This document shows positions 1 to 9,219 of a stretch of 64,000 bases of DNA, in pieces. The notes beneath the pieces were generated by a model. It was given only the letters and a program-made list of their open reading frames with translations, was not told the origin of the DNA and did not search any database. Made by a program: the position numbers and the translations under genes. How positions within the stretch are numbered: position 1 is the first letter of the stretch; each line of letters starts with the position of its first letter. Source of the stretch: Enterobacter vonholyi (GTDB lineage Bacteria; Pseudomonadota; Gammaproteobacteria; Enterobacterales; Enterobacteriaceae); NCBI RefSeq assembly GCF_008364555.1, contig NZ_VTUC01000006.1:434001-498000 (forward strand), given 5' to 3'.

Positions 1-305
1 AATTCCATCAGGGCAAAGCGGTCAGCCGCTGTCAGTATGATTACAGCGGCTACAAAATTCTGACCTACGCGTCAGGTAAGAAAGGCGTTCGCTATCTGTT
101 TGAGTGTAAGGACGCCGCTAGCAAGGCGCCGAAATTTGTGCAGTTCAGCGACCACACCATCGGACCGAAGGCCTCTTCGCACTTCCACATTTTCATGGGC
201 AATACCTCCCACGAGGCACTGCTGAAAGAGATGGATAACTGGCCGACCTATTATCCGAATGAGATGTACAAAGAGCAGGTGGTGGAGGAGATGTTGCACC
301 ACTGA
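1..305 (+). CDS. zinT: ZinT family periplasmic metal-binding protein (3' part)
   Basis: The reading frame is open from the window edge (first full codon at base 3) to a TGA at 303-305, about 100 residues. It matches my memory of the C-terminal part of ZinT (YodA), the lipocalin-like periplasmic zinc/cadmium-binding protein that helps supply ZnuA during zinc starvation. Visible landmarks are [21 protein letters not shown] and the metal-ligand motif SHFHIFMGN, followed by MDNWPTYYP and the terminal EMLHH. The histidines in SHFHIF correspond to the known metal-binding site. The start, the signal peptide and any Zur operator lie outside the window. The 3' end is followed directly by a REP-like palindrome. 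Confidence 0.9.
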   Translation, partial: FHQGKAVSRCQYDYSGYKILTYASGKKGVRYLFECKDAASKAPKFVQFSDHTIGPKASSHFHIFMGNTSHEALLKEMDNWPTYYPNEMYKEQVVEEMLHH

Positions 306-314
306 TGCTTTATT

Positions 315-342
315 GCCGGGTGGCGGCTTCGCCTTACCCGGC
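315..342. repeat. REP-like palindrome between zinT and ydeE
   Basis: GCCGGGTGGCGGCTTCGCCTT followed by ACCCGGC forms an imperfect inverted repeat of the enterobacterial REP type, with arms GCCGGGT at the left and ACCCGGC at the right. It lies between the convergent 3' ends of zinT and ydeE, the usual position for REP/BIME units, where they can stabilise transcripts or bind gyrase. Confidence 0.75.
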
Positions 343-351
343 CTGCATTTG

Positions 352-1545
352 CTACGCCGCTTTGGGTGACTCGCACCAGGCCTTCACGCTCATCCCGCGC
401 AGAATCATCAGCCAGGCCATGACGATGGCGACCATCATGATCGCAAACAAGGACCAGTGCGGCAGATTGGTCAGGATAATACCGGTGATCATCGGGTTTG
501 CCGCCGCGCCGAGCCAGCCCAGCGCCTGGGCGGAGAAATAGCTCGCCTTCATTCCCGGTGGGGCAATGTTGTCGATCAGCATGTATTCACCCGGCGCATA
601 GATAATCTCCCCCAGCGTGAAAATAGCGGCAGCGATGCCCCAGTAAACCAGGTTTTCCCCGGAGAGCATAAAGCCGCCCAGCCCCAGGATAAAAAACAGG
701 GTGGCAAGGGTCATCAGCGGGCGAATATTGCTGGCTGAGATCTTGCGGCCCAGCGCATATTGCAGCGTCACCACCACGGCGGCGTTGACGGGCAGCACCA
801 CGGCGACCACCTTTTCGGCGAAATCACTGTCCGCATGCGCGGCCAGAACGTATTGCGAAATACAGCTCGCGAACGACCCGCCCACGTACGACGCCAGCAG
901 GCCAGAGAGCGTGTACCAGAACAGCGCGCGGTCTTTCAGTAATACCGACGGCTGCCACGGCGTCTTCTCCTCTGCGGTATCTAACGCCACGCTTTTCTGT
1001 ACAAAGAAATGGATAAAGCCCAGCGGCAGGGCGGCGCAAAAGGCCGCCAGCCAGAACGGCAGCTGCAGGCTGTACATCACCAGCAGGGTGCCAATCGGCG
1101 GGCCGACCGTCCAGCCAATGTTCAGGAAGCTGTAGTTAAGCGAGAAGACCCGCGCCTTCTGGCTGGAGGTGAGCACGTCGGAGAACCAGGCTTTCAGCAC
1201 CGTCGAAAAGACGGAGTAGGCGCAGTTGATCAGCGCAAAGAACAGCACCACCAGAGTGACGTTATTGACCAGCGGGATCGCCACAAAGCCGGCGATAAAC
1301 GCCACGATCGCGATCAGCATGTAGCGTTTTTTATCAAATTTATCGGCCAGAATGCCAAATCCCAGGCTGAATACCACGCCAATGGTCAGCGCCACGGTCA
1401 GGGCATAACCAATATTCTCAACGCTCATGCTGTAGACGCGCGTGAGATAAATGGTCATGAACGGCAGCGTTGCCCCTCTACCGATGGTTAACAACAATGA
1501 CGATGCCAGCAGCGCTGCGGTTGAGCGCCTGAGAGATGGTTTCAT
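352..1545 (-). CDS. ydeE: MFS efflux transporter YdeE
   Basis: A 397-residue major facilitator superfamily protein of the 12-helix type. The first helix starts around residue 10 (LLASSLLLTIGRGATLPF) and the cytoplasmic motif A is seen as GILADKFDKKRYM at about residues 63-75. E. coli YdeE has almost the same length and the same neighbour, divergent eamA, and has been linked to export of dipeptides and arabinose. Substrate here is inferred from that orthology only. The ATG at 1543-1545 is preceded by GCAGGAA. It ends a few bases from a REP-like repeat and converges on zinT. Confidence 0.88.
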   Translation of the reverse strand: MKPSLRRSTAALLASSLLLTIGRGATLPFMTIYLTRVYSMSVENIGYALTVALTIGVVFSLGFGILADKFDKKRYMLIAIVAFIAGFVAIPLVNNVTLVVLFFALINCAYSVFSTVLKAWFSDVLTSSQKARVFSLNYSFLNIGWTVGPPIGTLLVMYSLQLPFWLAAFCAALPLGFIHFFVQKSVALDTAEEKTPWQPSVLLKDRALFWYTLSGLLASYVGGSFASCISQYVLAAHADSDFAEKVVAVVLPVNAAVVVTLQYALGRKISASNIRPLMTLATLFFILGLGGFMLSGENLVYWGIAAAIFTLGEIIYAPGEYMLIDNIAPPGMKASYFSAQALGWLGAAANPMITGIILTNLPHWSLFAIMMVAIVMAWLMILRGMSVKAWCESPKAA

Positions 1546-1739
1546 ATTCCTGCCCGACAGTTGCTTATGCTTTTATTAGATGTGTGTTAACAGGATTACC
1601 ATGACATAAGGGGCTTGTATAGCGCCTGATTTATCCCTAAGTGCTTCAGCTGCCTGCCAGAATTAATGATCTTCTCGCAGCGTGCTTTTTTCTGTTACCT
1701 TGAAGTGTTAACAAATTATTAATAATTCAGGGGCAGGGT

Positions 1740-2645
1740 ATGACGCGTAAAGACGGGATGCTGGCTTTGCTGGTGGTCGTAGTATGGGGGCTCAATTTTG
1801 TGGTCATTAAGCTGGGGCTGCACAACATGCCGCCGCTGATGCTGGCCGGTTTACGCTTTATGCTGGTCGCGTTTCCGGCCATCTTCTTTGTGGCGCGTCC
1901 AAAGATCCCCTTTAAACTGCTGCTGGGCTACGGTCTGACCATAAGCTTTGGCCAGTTCGCGTTTCTCTTTTGCGCCATCAAGTTCGGTATGCCGGCGGGT
2001 CTTGCCTCGCTGGTGTTACAGGCGCAGGCGTTCTTTACCATTATTCTCGGGGCGTTTGTGTTTGGCGAGCGCCTGCAGGGCAAACAGCTGGCGGGGATCA
2101 CCCTGGCGGTGTTTGGCGTGCTGGTGCTGGTCGAGGCCAGCCTGAATGGTCAGCACGTGGCGCTGCTCGGGTTTATGTTGACGCTGGCGGCGGGGCTGAG
2201 CTGGGCCTGCGGGAATATCTTCAACAAGCTGATCATGCAGCACGAGGCGCGCCCGGCGGTGATGTCGCTGGTGGTGTGGAGTGCGCTGATCCCGGTTATC
2301 CCGTTTCTGCTGGCGTCGTGCATTCTGGACGGTCCGGCGGTGATGCTGAACAGCCTTGTCGACATTGATATGACCACGATCCTTTCTCTTGTCTATCTGG
2401 CCTTTGTCGCCACCATTGTGGGCTACGGGATCTGGGGATCGCTGCTGGGGCGTTATGAAACCTGGCGCGTCGCGCCGTTATCCCTGCTGGTGCCGGTGGT
2501 AGGACTTGCCAGTGCGGCAATATTGCTGGATGAAACGCTGAGCGCGCTGCAGCTGTTTGGCGCCGTGCTGATCATGGCCGGGCTGTACATTAACGTCTTT
2601 GGTCTGCGGGTGCGTCGGACGACGCGGATAAGCGAAAAGGCATAA
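1740..2645 (+). CDS. eamA: EamA family cysteine/O-acetylserine exporter
   Basis: A 301-residue drug/metabolite transporter of the EamA (YdeD) type with ten predicted helices and the two internal EamA repeats. The start is seen in MTRKDGMLALLVVVVWGLNF. E. coli EamA exports cysteine-pathway metabolites. The gene keeps its E. coli position, between ydeE and the mar operon and converging on marB. The start is preceded by AGGGGCAGGG, which serves as ribosome binding site and also contains a KOPS octamer (1731-1738). A strong two-way terminator follows. Confidence 0.9.
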   Translation: MTRKDGMLALLVVVVWGLNFVVIKLGLHNMPPLMLAGLRFMLVAFPAIFFVARPKIPFKLLLGYGLTISFGQFAFLFCAIKFGMPAGLASLVLQAQAFFTIILGAFVFGERLQGKQLAGITLAVFGVLVLVEASLNGQHVALLGFMLTLAAGLSWACGNIFNKLIMQHEARPAVMSLVVWSALIPVIPFLLASCILDGPAVMLNSLVDIDMTTILSLVYLAFVATIVGYGIWGSLLGRYETWRVAPLSLLVPVVGLASAAILLDETLSALQLFGAVLIMAGLYINVFGLRVRRTTRISEKA

Positions 2646-2672
2646 AAAAAGCCCCGCATCTGCGGGGCAAAA
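2644..2672. terminator. bidirectional terminator between eamA and marB
   Basis: Stem GCCCCGC (2651-2657), loop ATCT, stem GCGGGGC (2662-2668). A run of A precedes it and CAAAAAC follows, so both the eamA and the marRAB transcripts would have a T-rich tail after the hairpin. Confidence 0.85.
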
Positions 2673-2677
2673 ACGAA

Positions 2678-2896
2678 TCAGAGGCCGTGCTGATTATAAT
2701 AAGGCACGCCTAATTCGTCGGATTTGTCGCTACCAGCACCCATGTGGTTGAAATCATAAGGCGACTGGTCATGTGCTGACGGCAAAATCATCGAATCAGG
2801 ATTATTTTGCTGCGTTGCACGAGGGGTTTGCTCCGCGAAGGTCTGGCTGGAGAACAGCACCAGCAAGGCGAGGGCGGCGGAGGCGATAGCTTTCAT
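2678..2896 (-). CDS. marB: Multiple antibiotic resistance protein MarB
   Basis: A 72-residue periplasmic protein and the last gene of the marRAB operon. An N-terminal signal peptide (MKAIASAALALLVLFSSQTFAEQ, cleavage near TFA-EQ) is followed by a short mature part. Its C-terminal half keeps the MarB signature FNHMGAGSDKSDELGVPYYNQH. In E. coli MarB lowers marA expression indirectly from the periplasm. The first half of the mature protein is poorly conserved against E. coli, which is normal for this family. Confidence 0.88.
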   Translation of the reverse strand: MKAIASAALALLVLFSSQTFAEQTPRATQQNNPDSMILPSAHDQSPYDFNHMGAGSDKSDELGVPYYNQHGL

Positions 2897-2929
2897 GATT
2901 TCCTCGGTTACGTCTGTTACAGGCGATAA

Positions 2930-3310
2930 TTAACTACAGTGTTTTAAGGGATACAGGTATCGGGATTCGCCCGGCACGCTCGTGATTCGGTACTTATGAG
3001 GCGGCACGTCAAAATAGTTTTTGAAAGTACGCGTCAGGGTTTGCTGCGATTCAAAGCCGTAACGCTCCGCCAGATAAAGGATCGGCTCGTTGCTTTCTTT
3101 CAGTTTCTGGGCAATTTCCGTCAGCTTGCGGCTACGAATATATTGACCTAATGAATGGCCGGTCTCTTTTTTGAACATCCGTTGCAGGTGCCATTTGGAG
3201 TAACCCGAACGCTCTGACACTTTTTCAAGGGAGAGCGGCGATTCCAGGTTATCCTCGATCCAGTCCAAAATGCTATGAATGGTGATAGCGTCAGTATTGC
3301 GTCTGGACAT
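2930..3310 (-). CDS. marA: AraC/XylS family activator MarA
   Basis: Global activator of multidrug, superoxide and acid tolerance genes. It acts as a monomer on about 20-bp marboxes through two helix-turn-helix motifs. The 126-residue product is nearly identical to E. coli Mar[21 protein letters not shown], then the first HTH around [16 protein letters not shown] and the second around [18 protein letters not shown] place the start at the ATG at 3308-3310 (MSRRNTDA) because GAGG lies 7 bases upstream of it. The in-frame ATG at 3314-3316 sits almost on that ribosome binding site. marA lies 23 bp after marR in the marRAB operon. Confidence 0.95.
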   Translation of the reverse strand: MSRRNTDAITIHSILDWIEDNLESPLSLEKVSERSGYSKWHLQRMFKKETGHSLGQYIRSRKLTEIAQKLKESNEPILYLAERYGFESQQTLTRTFKNYFDVPPHKYRITSVPGESRYLYPLKHCS

Positions 3311-3333
3311 CGTCATACCTCTTTTTTTTCTGT

Positions 3334-3768
3334 TTACGGCAGGATTTTCTTCAGCAGAAGCTCAAGGGTTGCCACTTCATCTGCCGTTAAGTTTTTTGTT
3401 AGTTCCTGATGCAGTGTTTGTCCTACTAATTGATGACATTTCTCGCACATGGCCGCGCCATCGCTGGTTAGCTTCACCAGTACGCCGCGTTTGTCATTCG
3501 GGTTAGGGCTTCGTTCTATCCATCCTTTGCAGACGAGACGATCGAGCATGCGGGTTAACGCACCCAGATCGACAGAGAGCACCTTTTTGAGCTCAACCGG
3601 CGTGATACACACTTCGCAGCGAATGGAACACAGCACTTTGAACTGTGTTGCGGTGATATCCAGCGGTGACAGGTAGTCATTGAGCAGGCGATCTTTTTTC
3701 TGATTGACCATATGAATAAGACGACCCAGCGGAACAACGTCGTTAAAGATATCACTGGTGCTTTTCAC
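3334..3768 (-). CDS. marR: MarR repressor of the mar operon
   Basis: A 144-residue winged-helix repressor that binds the two operator sites at its own promoter and is released by phenolic ligands such as salicylate or by copper-driven cysteine oxidation. The sequence tracks E. coli MarR throughout: [37 protein letters not shown] (recognition helix region) and the wing [12 protein letters not shown]. The cysteine of the E. coli copper response (Cys80) is seen in DRLVCKGW. The start is GTG at 3766-3768, as in E. coli, and lies next to operator site II. First gene of marRAB. Confidence 0.95.
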   Translation of the reverse strand: MKSTSDIFNDVVPLGRLIHMVNQKKDRLLNDYLSPLDITATQFKVLCSIRCEVCITPVELKKVLSVDLGALTRMLDRLVCKGWIERSPNPNDKRGVLVKLTSDGAAMCEKCHQLVGQTLHQELTKNLTADEVATLELLLKKILP

Positions 3769-3772
3769 AATG

Positions 3773-3831
3773 GTTGCCCTGGCAAGTAGTTAGTCACGGC
3801 AGATATTATTGCTCAGGCAAGTATAAGTCAA
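3773..3831 (-). promoter_or_regulatory. marO: marRAB promoter with two MarR operator sites
   Basis: On the minus strand the promoter reads TTGACT (-35, 3826-3831), a 17-base spacer, then TAATAT (-10, 3803-3808). Operator site I, TTGCCTGAGCAA (3809-3820), fills most of the spacer. Site II, CTTGCCAGGGCAAC (3773-3786), lies just upstream of the marR GTG. Both are the inverted repeats bound by MarR in E. coli, in the same arrangement, so autorepression of this operon is expected. Confidence 0.92.
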
Positions 3832-3843
3832 CTGAATGAACCA

Positions 3844-3865
3844 GCCGATGCCACGAATTGCTAAA
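3844..3865 (-). promoter_or_regulatory. marbox upstream of the marRAB promoter
   Basis: On the minus strand TTTAGCAATTCGTGGCATCG closely matches the E. coli mar marbox (TTTAGCAAAACGTGGCATCG). It sits 12 bp upstream of the -35 element. MarA, SoxS or Rob would bind here to activate the operon. Confidence 0.88.
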
Positions 3866-4023
3866 ACGTTTCATGAACTTTTTTTAAGGTGTTTCAAATC
3901 ATAGAGATAACTTCCTGTTATCTTTTCAGAAGGAAAATAATCGTTACGTTGCGCCCATGGCTGAATGTCACACTTTCCCCCTATAATTGCTGTGTTAAAT
4001 ATGGATAAGGACGACAACGCACT

Positions 4024-4689
4024 ATGTTGGATTTAATAAAAGCAATCAGCCTTGGGCTGGTGGTCTTGCTGCCGTTGGCTAACCCGTTAACGACGGTAGC
4101 GCTGTTCCTCGGGCTGGCAGGGAACATGAACAGCGCCGAGCGCAACCATCAGTCGATGATGGCCTCGGTGTATGTGTTTGCCATCATGATGGTGGCTTAT
4201 TACGCCGGACAGGTGGTGATGAATACCTTCGGGATTTCCATCCCTGGCCTGCGTATCGCCGGTGGGCTGATTGTGGCCTTCATTGGTTTCCGCATGTTGT
4301 TCCCGGCGCAAAAAGCGCATGAGTCGCCGGAAGCGACCAGCAAATCGGAAGAGCTGGAAACCGAACCGAGTGCGAATATTGCCTTTGTGCCGATTGCCAT
4401 GCCCAGTACGGCGGGGCCGGGTACCATCGCGATGATCATCAGCTCCGCGTCGACGGTGCGCGACAGCGCAACCTTCCCGGACTGGGTCCTGACGGTGGCA
4501 CCGCCGCTGATTTTTGCGATTATCGGGGTTATCGTGTGGGCGTCGCTGCGCAGCTCCGGCGCCATTATGCGCTGGGTAGGCAAGGGCGGTATCGAGGCGA
4601 TTTCTCGTCTGATGGGCTTCTTACTGGTCTGTATGGGCGTGCAGTTTATTATTAACGGCGTGCTGGAGATTATTAAGACCTATCATTGA
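4024..4689 (+). CDS. marC: MarC family inner-membrane protein
   Basis: A 221-residue integral membrane protein of the MarC/UPF0056 family with six predicted helices. It starts [20 protein letters not shown] and has the conserved [19 protein letters not shown] segment in the middle. It is transcribed divergently from marRAB as in E. coli. Despite the name, E. coli work found no clear role in antibiotic resistance, so its function remains unknown. AAGGA precedes the ATG at some distance. It ends in a REP-like repeat and converges on sotB. Confidence 0.92.
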   Translation: MLDLIKAISLGLVVLLPLANPLTTVALFLGLAGNMNSAERNHQSMMASVYVFAIMMVAYYAGQVVMNTFGISIPGLRIAGGLIVAFIGFRMLFPAQKAHESPEATSKSEELETEPSANIAFVPIAMPSTAGPGTIAMIISSASTVRDSATFPDWVLTVAPPLIFAIIGVIVWASLRSSGAIMRWVGKGGIEAISRLMGFLLVCMGVQFIINGVLEIIKTYH

Positions 4690-4696
4690 TGTGATT

Positions 4697-4722
4697 GCCG
4701 GGTAAGCGCAGCGCTGCCCGGC
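4697..4722. repeat. REP-like palindrome between marC and sotB
   Basis: GCCGGGTAAGCGCAGCGCTG followed by CCCGGC: arms GCCGGG (4697-4702) and CCCGGC (4717-4722). Placed between convergent gene ends, it may also act as a transcription terminator or mRNA stabiliser. Confidence 0.75.
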
Positions 4723-4733
4723 ATAAATAAACC

Positions 4734-5930
4734 TTACCCGTGCTGCCCCTGTTCCTCCAGCGCCACCGGCCACTTACGGAAGATGAGCACTGACCAGATC
4801 AGCGCCACCAGTGCCGGAATGGCACCCAGATAGCCAATCGCCGACATCGACACGTGCAGTATGACCTGATTTCCCACCAGCGCACCCGCGCCAATGCCGA
4901 GATTGAAAATCCCCGAGAACAGCGACATGGCGACATCCGTTGCATCCGGTGCCAGGGCCAGGACTTTCACCTGCATGCCGAGACCAATAATCATGATCGC
5001 CACGCCCCAGAACAGGCTGAGGATTGCCAGATGGCTTTCGCTGCCCGCGGCAGGCATCAGCAACAGCAGGCAGGCCAGCAGCAGACCAATAGCGCAGCTC
5101 ACCAGCGTCGAGGCATGCCGGTTACCCAGCTTGCCGAACAGCACGCTGCCAATAATGCCCGCGCCGCCGAGGATCAGCAGTAATACGGTGGCAAAGTTGG
5201 CGCTAAAGCCCGCCACCACCTGCACAAACGGTTCAATGTAGCTGTACGCCGTGTAGTGTGCCGTCACGACGATGGCGGTCAGCAGGTAGATACTCAGCAG
5301 CGCAGGGCGACGCATCAGCAGCGGCAGGCTTTTCAGCGAGCCGGAATGTTCGCTCGGCAGCGCGGGCAGAAGTTTAATCAGACACACCAGCGTCACCAGC
5401 GCGCCCATGCCGATAGCGAAGAAGGTGGTACGCCAGCCGAAGTATTGCCCCACGATGCGGCCAATCGGCAGACCCAGCACCATCGCCAGTGCGGTACCGG
5501 TGGCAATCAGGCTCAGCGCCTGGGCGCGTTTACCAGCCGGTGCGAGTCGAATAGCCAGCGAGGCGGTGATCGACCAGAACACCGCATGGGCAAAGGCAAT
5601 GCCGATGCGGCTAATGACCAGCACCGTAAAATTCCACGCCATAAACGACAGTACGTGGCTTGCAATAAACAAGACAAACAGGCCGATCAACAGCCTGCGT
5701 CGCTCCATCTGGCTGGTCAGCAGCATAAACGGCAAGGACATCAGCGCCACTACCCAGGCGTAGATGGTCAACATAATGCCCACCTGAGCCGTTTCCATCT
5801 GAAAACTATCAGCGATGTCAGACAACAGCCCAACCGGCACAAATTCTGTGGTGTTAAAAATAAACGCGGCAATGGCCAGCGTGACCACGCGTAGCCACGC
5901 AACCCTGCGGGAAACTGTGTTCGTTGTCAT
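4734..5930 (-). CDS. sotB: MFS sugar efflux transporter SotB
   Basis: A 398-residue 12-helix DHA1 exporter orthologous to E. coli SotB (YdeA), which exports arabinose and IPTG. It has the early [16 protein letters not shown] helix-1 segment typical of the AraJ/SotB group and a hydrophilic middle loop near [14 protein letters not shown]. It occupies the E. coli position next to marC. The ATG is at 5928-5930. Confidence 0.9.
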   Translation of the reverse strand: MTTNTVSRRVAWLRVVTLAIAAFIFNTTEFVPVGLLSDIADSFQMETAQVGIMLTIYAWVVALMSLPFMLLTSQMERRRLLIGLFVLFIASHVLSFMAWNFTVLVISRIGIAFAHAVFWSITASLAIRLAPAGKRAQALSLIATGTALAMVLGLPIGRIVGQYFGWRTTFFAIGMGALVTLVCLIKLLPALPSEHSGSLKSLPLLMRRPALLSIYLLTAIVVTAHYTAYSYIEPFVQVVAGFSANFATVLLLILGGAGIIGSVLFGKLGNRHASTLVSCAIGLLLACLLLLMPAAGSESHLAILSLFWGVAIMIIGLGMQVKVLALAPDATDVAMSLFSGIFNLGIGAGALVGNQVILHVSMSAIGYLGAIPALVALIWSVLIFRKWPVALEEQGQHG

Positions 5931-6107
5931 AGGGATGTCGGAGATTCGTTGCTGAAAAGAAGAGGAGACGATCTTAAAACGTTGAACGGCGAAAACTCAA
6001 CCATTATGTGATGCAGATCTCAAAATTTACCTTGTGAAAGCGGTAGCCGGGAACGCTGTTTTCATTGAATATAAAAGAACAACACAATAAAAACAGGCGG
6101 TAAGACA

Positions 6108-6896
6108 ATGCAGGAGATTGATTTTTATCTGGTCGATGCGTTCAGCAATATCACGTTCGGCGGCAACCCGGCTGCCGTTTGTCCGCTCAAGGAATGGTTG
6201 CCCGATGAGACTTTGCTGAAGATGGCGCAGCAGCATAATCAGTCGGAAACGGCTTTTTTCGTCTGCACTAAAGGGGGCATTGAGCTACGCTGGTTTACCA
6301 CGCTTACAGAGGTCAATCTCTGCGGCCACGCCACCCTTGCCGCTGCGTACGTTCTGTTTAATGAACTGGATTACCCCGACTCGCGGATCCACTTTGACAC
6401 CGCCTCTGGCCGCCTGACGGTAACCCGGGAGGGGGAATGGATGACGCTGGACTTCCCGGCATGTCCAACCCATGAAGAGACACCTCCGCCGGAGATGCTC
6501 TCGGCGCTGGGTATCAGCCGCTACGTTGAAGCCCGTAAGGGGCGCGCATGGCTGATCGTGCTGGAAAATCGCCAGCAGGTCGAGGCGCTTGCGCCACACT
6601 TTTCGGCGATGACGCCGGGCGAGCATAAGGTGAGCGTGACGGCGCGCGGCGAGGGGGAATACGATTTTGTCAGCCGCTTTTTCTCCCCCGGCGTTTCCGT
6701 TCCGGAAGACCCGGTCACCGGCTCCGCGCACACGATGCTGATCCCGTACTGGGGTGAACAGTTGGGGAAAACAGCCATGCTTGCCCGTCAGGTTTCCGCG
6801 CGCGGCGGCGACGTGCGCTGTGAGCTGAAAGGCTCGCGCGTGCTGATGAGCGGACAGGCCACGCTTTATCTGAAAGGCACAGTTTTTCTGCGCTAA
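6108..6896 (+). CDS. PhzF family isomerase, copy 1
   Basis: A 262-residue member of the PhzF/YddE family, which has the two-lobed diaminopimelate epimerase fold. PhzF proteins catalyse proton shifts; the in vivo substrate of most enterobacterial members is unknown. The catalytic glutamate of the family is seen at about residue 47 in NQSETAFF. Other family motifs are FGGNPAAVC, the LCGHATLAAA loop and the C-terminal PEDPVTGSAHTMLIPYW. It is followed after 27 bp by a close paralogue, so the two are probably one operon from a tandem duplication. Neither has a counterpart at this place in E. coli K-12. Confidence 0.85.
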   Translation: MQEIDFYLVDAFSNITFGGNPAAVCPLKEWLPDETLLKMAQQHNQSETAFFVCTKGGIELRWFTTLTEVNLCGHATLAAAYVLFNELDYPDSRIHFDTASGRLTVTREGEWMTLDFPACPTHEETPPPEMLSALGISRYVEARKGRAWLIVLENRQQVEALAPHFSAMTPGEHKVSVTARGEGEYDFVSRFFSPGVSVPEDPVTGSAHTMLIPYWGEQLGKTAMLARQVSARGGDVRCELKGSRVLMSGQATLYLKGTVFLR

Positions 6897-6923
6897 ATAC
6901 CCATAACAAGAGAGGAAGAGACA

Positions 6924-7715
6924 ATGCAGGAAATTGATTTTTATCTGGTGGATGCCTTCAGCGATAAAACCTTTGGCGGCAACGCCGCAGCGGTATGTCC
7001 TCTGGAAGAGTGGCTGCCGGACGAAACGTTGCTCAAAATGGCGCAGCAGCATAACCAGTCTGAAACCGCCTTTTTCGTGCGCACCGACGGTGGGTTTGAG
7101 CTGCGCTGGTTCACCACGCTGGATGAAATTAACCTCTGCGGTCATGCCACGCTTGCCGCATCGCACGTTATTTTCGAATACCTTGACTATCCGCACACTG
7201 AAATCACCTTCACCACGCGCTTCGTGGGCGAACTGACGGTTAAACGCAGCGGCGACTGGCTGACGCTGAACTTCCCGGCGTGGTCAACGGAGGTTGTCGA
7301 GAACCCACCTGCGCTGCTGTTTAGCGCGCTGGGCATCACTGAGGCAAAAGAGGTGCGCGTCGGACGTGATTACCTGGTGGTGCTGGAGAGCCAGCAGCAG
7401 GTGGAAGCGTTAACGCCGGATATTGGGGCGCTGCTTCCGCTGGATAAAATGGTCTGCGTGACGGCGCCGGGAGAAGAATATGACTTCGTCAGCCGCTTCT
7501 TCTGCCCGGGCGAAGGGGTGCCGGAAGACCCGGTCACCGGATCTGCCCACAGCATGCTGATCCCTTACTGGAGCGAAAAGCTGGGCAAGACGTCGCTCAA
7601 TGCTCGTCAGGTGTCACACCGTGGCGGAGATCTGCGCTGCGAGCTGAAGGGCGATCGCGTGCTGATCGGCGGTCAGGCCACCCTGTATCTGAAAGGGCGT
7701 GTCTTTTTGCGCTAA
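6924..7715 (+). CDS. PhzF family isomerase, copy 2
   Basis: A 263-residue paralogue of the gene immediately upstream, about two-thirds identical by eye. The first 50 residues are nearly the same, including the catalytic NQSETAFF. The middle (residues about 95-180) has drifted, and the C-terminal PEDPVTGSAHSMLIPYW and GGDLRCELKGDRVLIGGQA blocks are retained. The start has a good ribosome binding site (AGAGGAAGAGACA-ATG). All motifs are intact, so both copies look functional. Divergence in the middle could mean different substrates. Confidence 0.85.
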   Translation: MQEIDFYLVDAFSDKTFGGNAAAVCPLEEWLPDETLLKMAQQHNQSETAFFVRTDGGFELRWFTTLDEINLCGHATLAASHVIFEYLDYPHTEITFTTRFVGELTVKRSGDWLTLNFPAWSTEVVENPPALLFSALGITEAKEVRVGRDYLVVLESQQQVEALTPDIGALLPLDKMVCVTAPGEEYDFVSRFFCPGEGVPEDPVTGSAHSMLIPYWSEKLGKTSLNARQVSHRGGDLRCELKGDRVLIGGQATLYLKGRVFLR

Positions 7716-7806
7716 CAGGGCGGAGCGATAAGTTAATACTATGAAGCACCCTGGCAGGCCTGCGCTATGTTGAAATTTAGCCTCATAAAAAAGCAAGGAG
7801 CCTGCC

Positions 7807-8289
7807 ATGTATTCCATTACCTCTGAATCTGCACGTCACCCGGATATTCTTAGCCTGATCGCGGCGCTTGACCGCTATCAGAGCGAACTCTATCCCGCTG
7901 AAAGTAATCATCTGCTCGATCTGGCTTCGCTGCCGGAAGCCTCGCTGATCCTGATGGTCATTCGCGACCAGCAGCTTCAGGCCGTTGGCTGCGGCGCAAT
8001 CGTGCTCAACGGCGACGGAACGGGCGAGATGAAGCGGGTCTATATCGATCCGGCCCATCGCGGGCAGCATCTCGGCGAGACGCTGCTGGCCGCCCTGGAA
8101 GATGAGGCCCTGAGCCGTCATTGCCACACGGTACGGCTGGAGACCGGTATTAAACAGCGCGCCGCGGTGCGTCTTTATGAACAGTGCGGATACGATTTAC
8201 GCCCGGCGTTTGCCCCGTACGTTGACGACCCGCTCAGCCTGTTTATGGAGAAGGCGCTGGTTGAAGACGTTCGTTTAGCAGCGCTATAA
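7807..8289 (+). CDS. GNAT family N-acetyltransferase
   Basis: A 160-residue acetyl-CoA-dependent N-acyltransferase. The central beta-strand/P-loop region [20 protein letters not shown] (about residues 75-94) carries the Q/R-x-x-G-x-G/A-like acetyl-CoA loop (RGQHLG), and the C-terminal [12 protein letters not shown] motif is typical. The substrate cannot be read from the sequence. AAGGAG precedes the ATG. Its last 47 bp overlap the 3' end of the convergent ptrR. Confidence 0.82.
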   Translation: MYSITSESARHPDILSLIAALDRYQSELYPAESNHLLDLASLPEASLILMVIRDQQLQAVGCGAIVLNGDGTGEMKRVYIDPAHRGQHLGETLLAALEDEALSRHCHTVRLETGIKQRAAVRLYEQCGYDLRPAFAPYVDDPLSLFMEKALVEDVRLAAL

Positions 8290-9121
8290 AGGCCTCCAGC
8301 TGGCGGGTCATCGCCCCGCGTCGCCACACCAGCCAGGTGGTGAGCCAGCGCCAGTTTTCCGCCAGCGGCCAGGCTTCAATCTGATGATGCCCAGGCATAC
8401 TCTCCAGCATTGAGCGCGGCATCAGCGCGATGCCTGCGCCCGCGATAACGCAGGCGAGCATGCCGTGATAGGACTCCATCTCATGAATGCGGCCGGGCGC
8501 GGCGCGGTCAGCATGAAACCAGCTCTCCAGGTGTCGACGGTACGAGCAGTTGGCGCGAAAAGCGTAAACGTCGCTGCCGCTAACCTGCGCGGCGCGTGCG
8601 ACCTCCGCGTGCCCGGCAGGCGTGACCAGCATCATCTCCTCCCGATAGACCGGCATGCCTTCCAGCTCCGGGTGCGACAGCGGCCCGTCGACGAAGGCGG
8701 CGCTGAGGGTTCCCTCCAGTACGCCATCGATCATCGTCCCGGATGGCCCGGTAGAAAGGGCAAACTGGATGCGCGGATAGCGCTGGTTAAACTGCGCCAG
8801 CGTTTCAGGAATGCGCACGGCTGCGGTACTTTCCAGCGCGCCGAGGGCAAATAACCCCTGCGGCTCATCTCCCGCTACAACCATGCGCGCTTCATCCACC
8901 AGGGCGAGGATTTGCTTGCTGTAGCGCAGGAAGTTATGCCCGGCCGGGGATAAACGCAAACGCTGGTTCTCACGAATAAACAGCTCAACGCCAAGATCGG
9001 CTTCCAGCTGGCGAATGCGGGTCGTCAGGTTAGACGGCACGCGATGCACCTTCTGCGCCGCCTGGGTGATACTGCCCGTCAGTGCGACGGCGTTAAACAT
9101 TTCAAGCTGGGTTAAATCCAT
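8243..9121 (-). CDS. ptrR: LysR-type regulator PtrR (YneJ)
   Basis: A 292-residue LysR-type regulator with an N-terminal winged HTH ([20 protein letters not shown], then [14 protein letters not shown]) and a type 2 periplasmic-binding-like effector domain. It is divergent from sad, exactly as yneJ/ptrR is in E. coli, where it regulates sad (putrescine/GABA catabolism). The intergenic stretch 9122-9219 should hold the shared operators. The 3' end overlaps the opposite-strand acetyltransferase gene by 47 bp. Confidence 0.88.
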   Translation of the reverse strand: MDLTQLEMFNAVALTGSITQAAQKVHRVPSNLTTRIRQLEADLGVELFIRENQRLRLSPAGHNFLRYSKQILALVDEARMVVAGDEPQGLFALGALESTAAVRIPETLAQFNQRYPRIQFALSTGPSGTMIDGVLEGTLSAAFVDGPLSHPELEGMPVYREEMMLVTPAGHAEVARAAQVSGSDVYAFRANCSYRRHLESWFHADRAAPGRIHEMESYHGMLACVIAGAGIALMPRSMLESMPGHHQIEAWPLAENWRWLTTWLVWRRGAMTRQLEAFIALLNERLQPAPSP

Positions 9122-9219
9122 AATGTTCTCGTTTCGTGAATAAGGTGGTTAGTATTATTCATTTTTAAGAAATAGCAGAGTGAGCCACAATTAATCAACC
9201 GAAACACGTGGAGAACAAC

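Noticed and set aside
6285..7196. 303-codon minus-strand frame across both PhzF genes
   Set aside because: Its internal repetition merely mirrors the tandem duplication of the plus-strand genes; composition is not protein-like.
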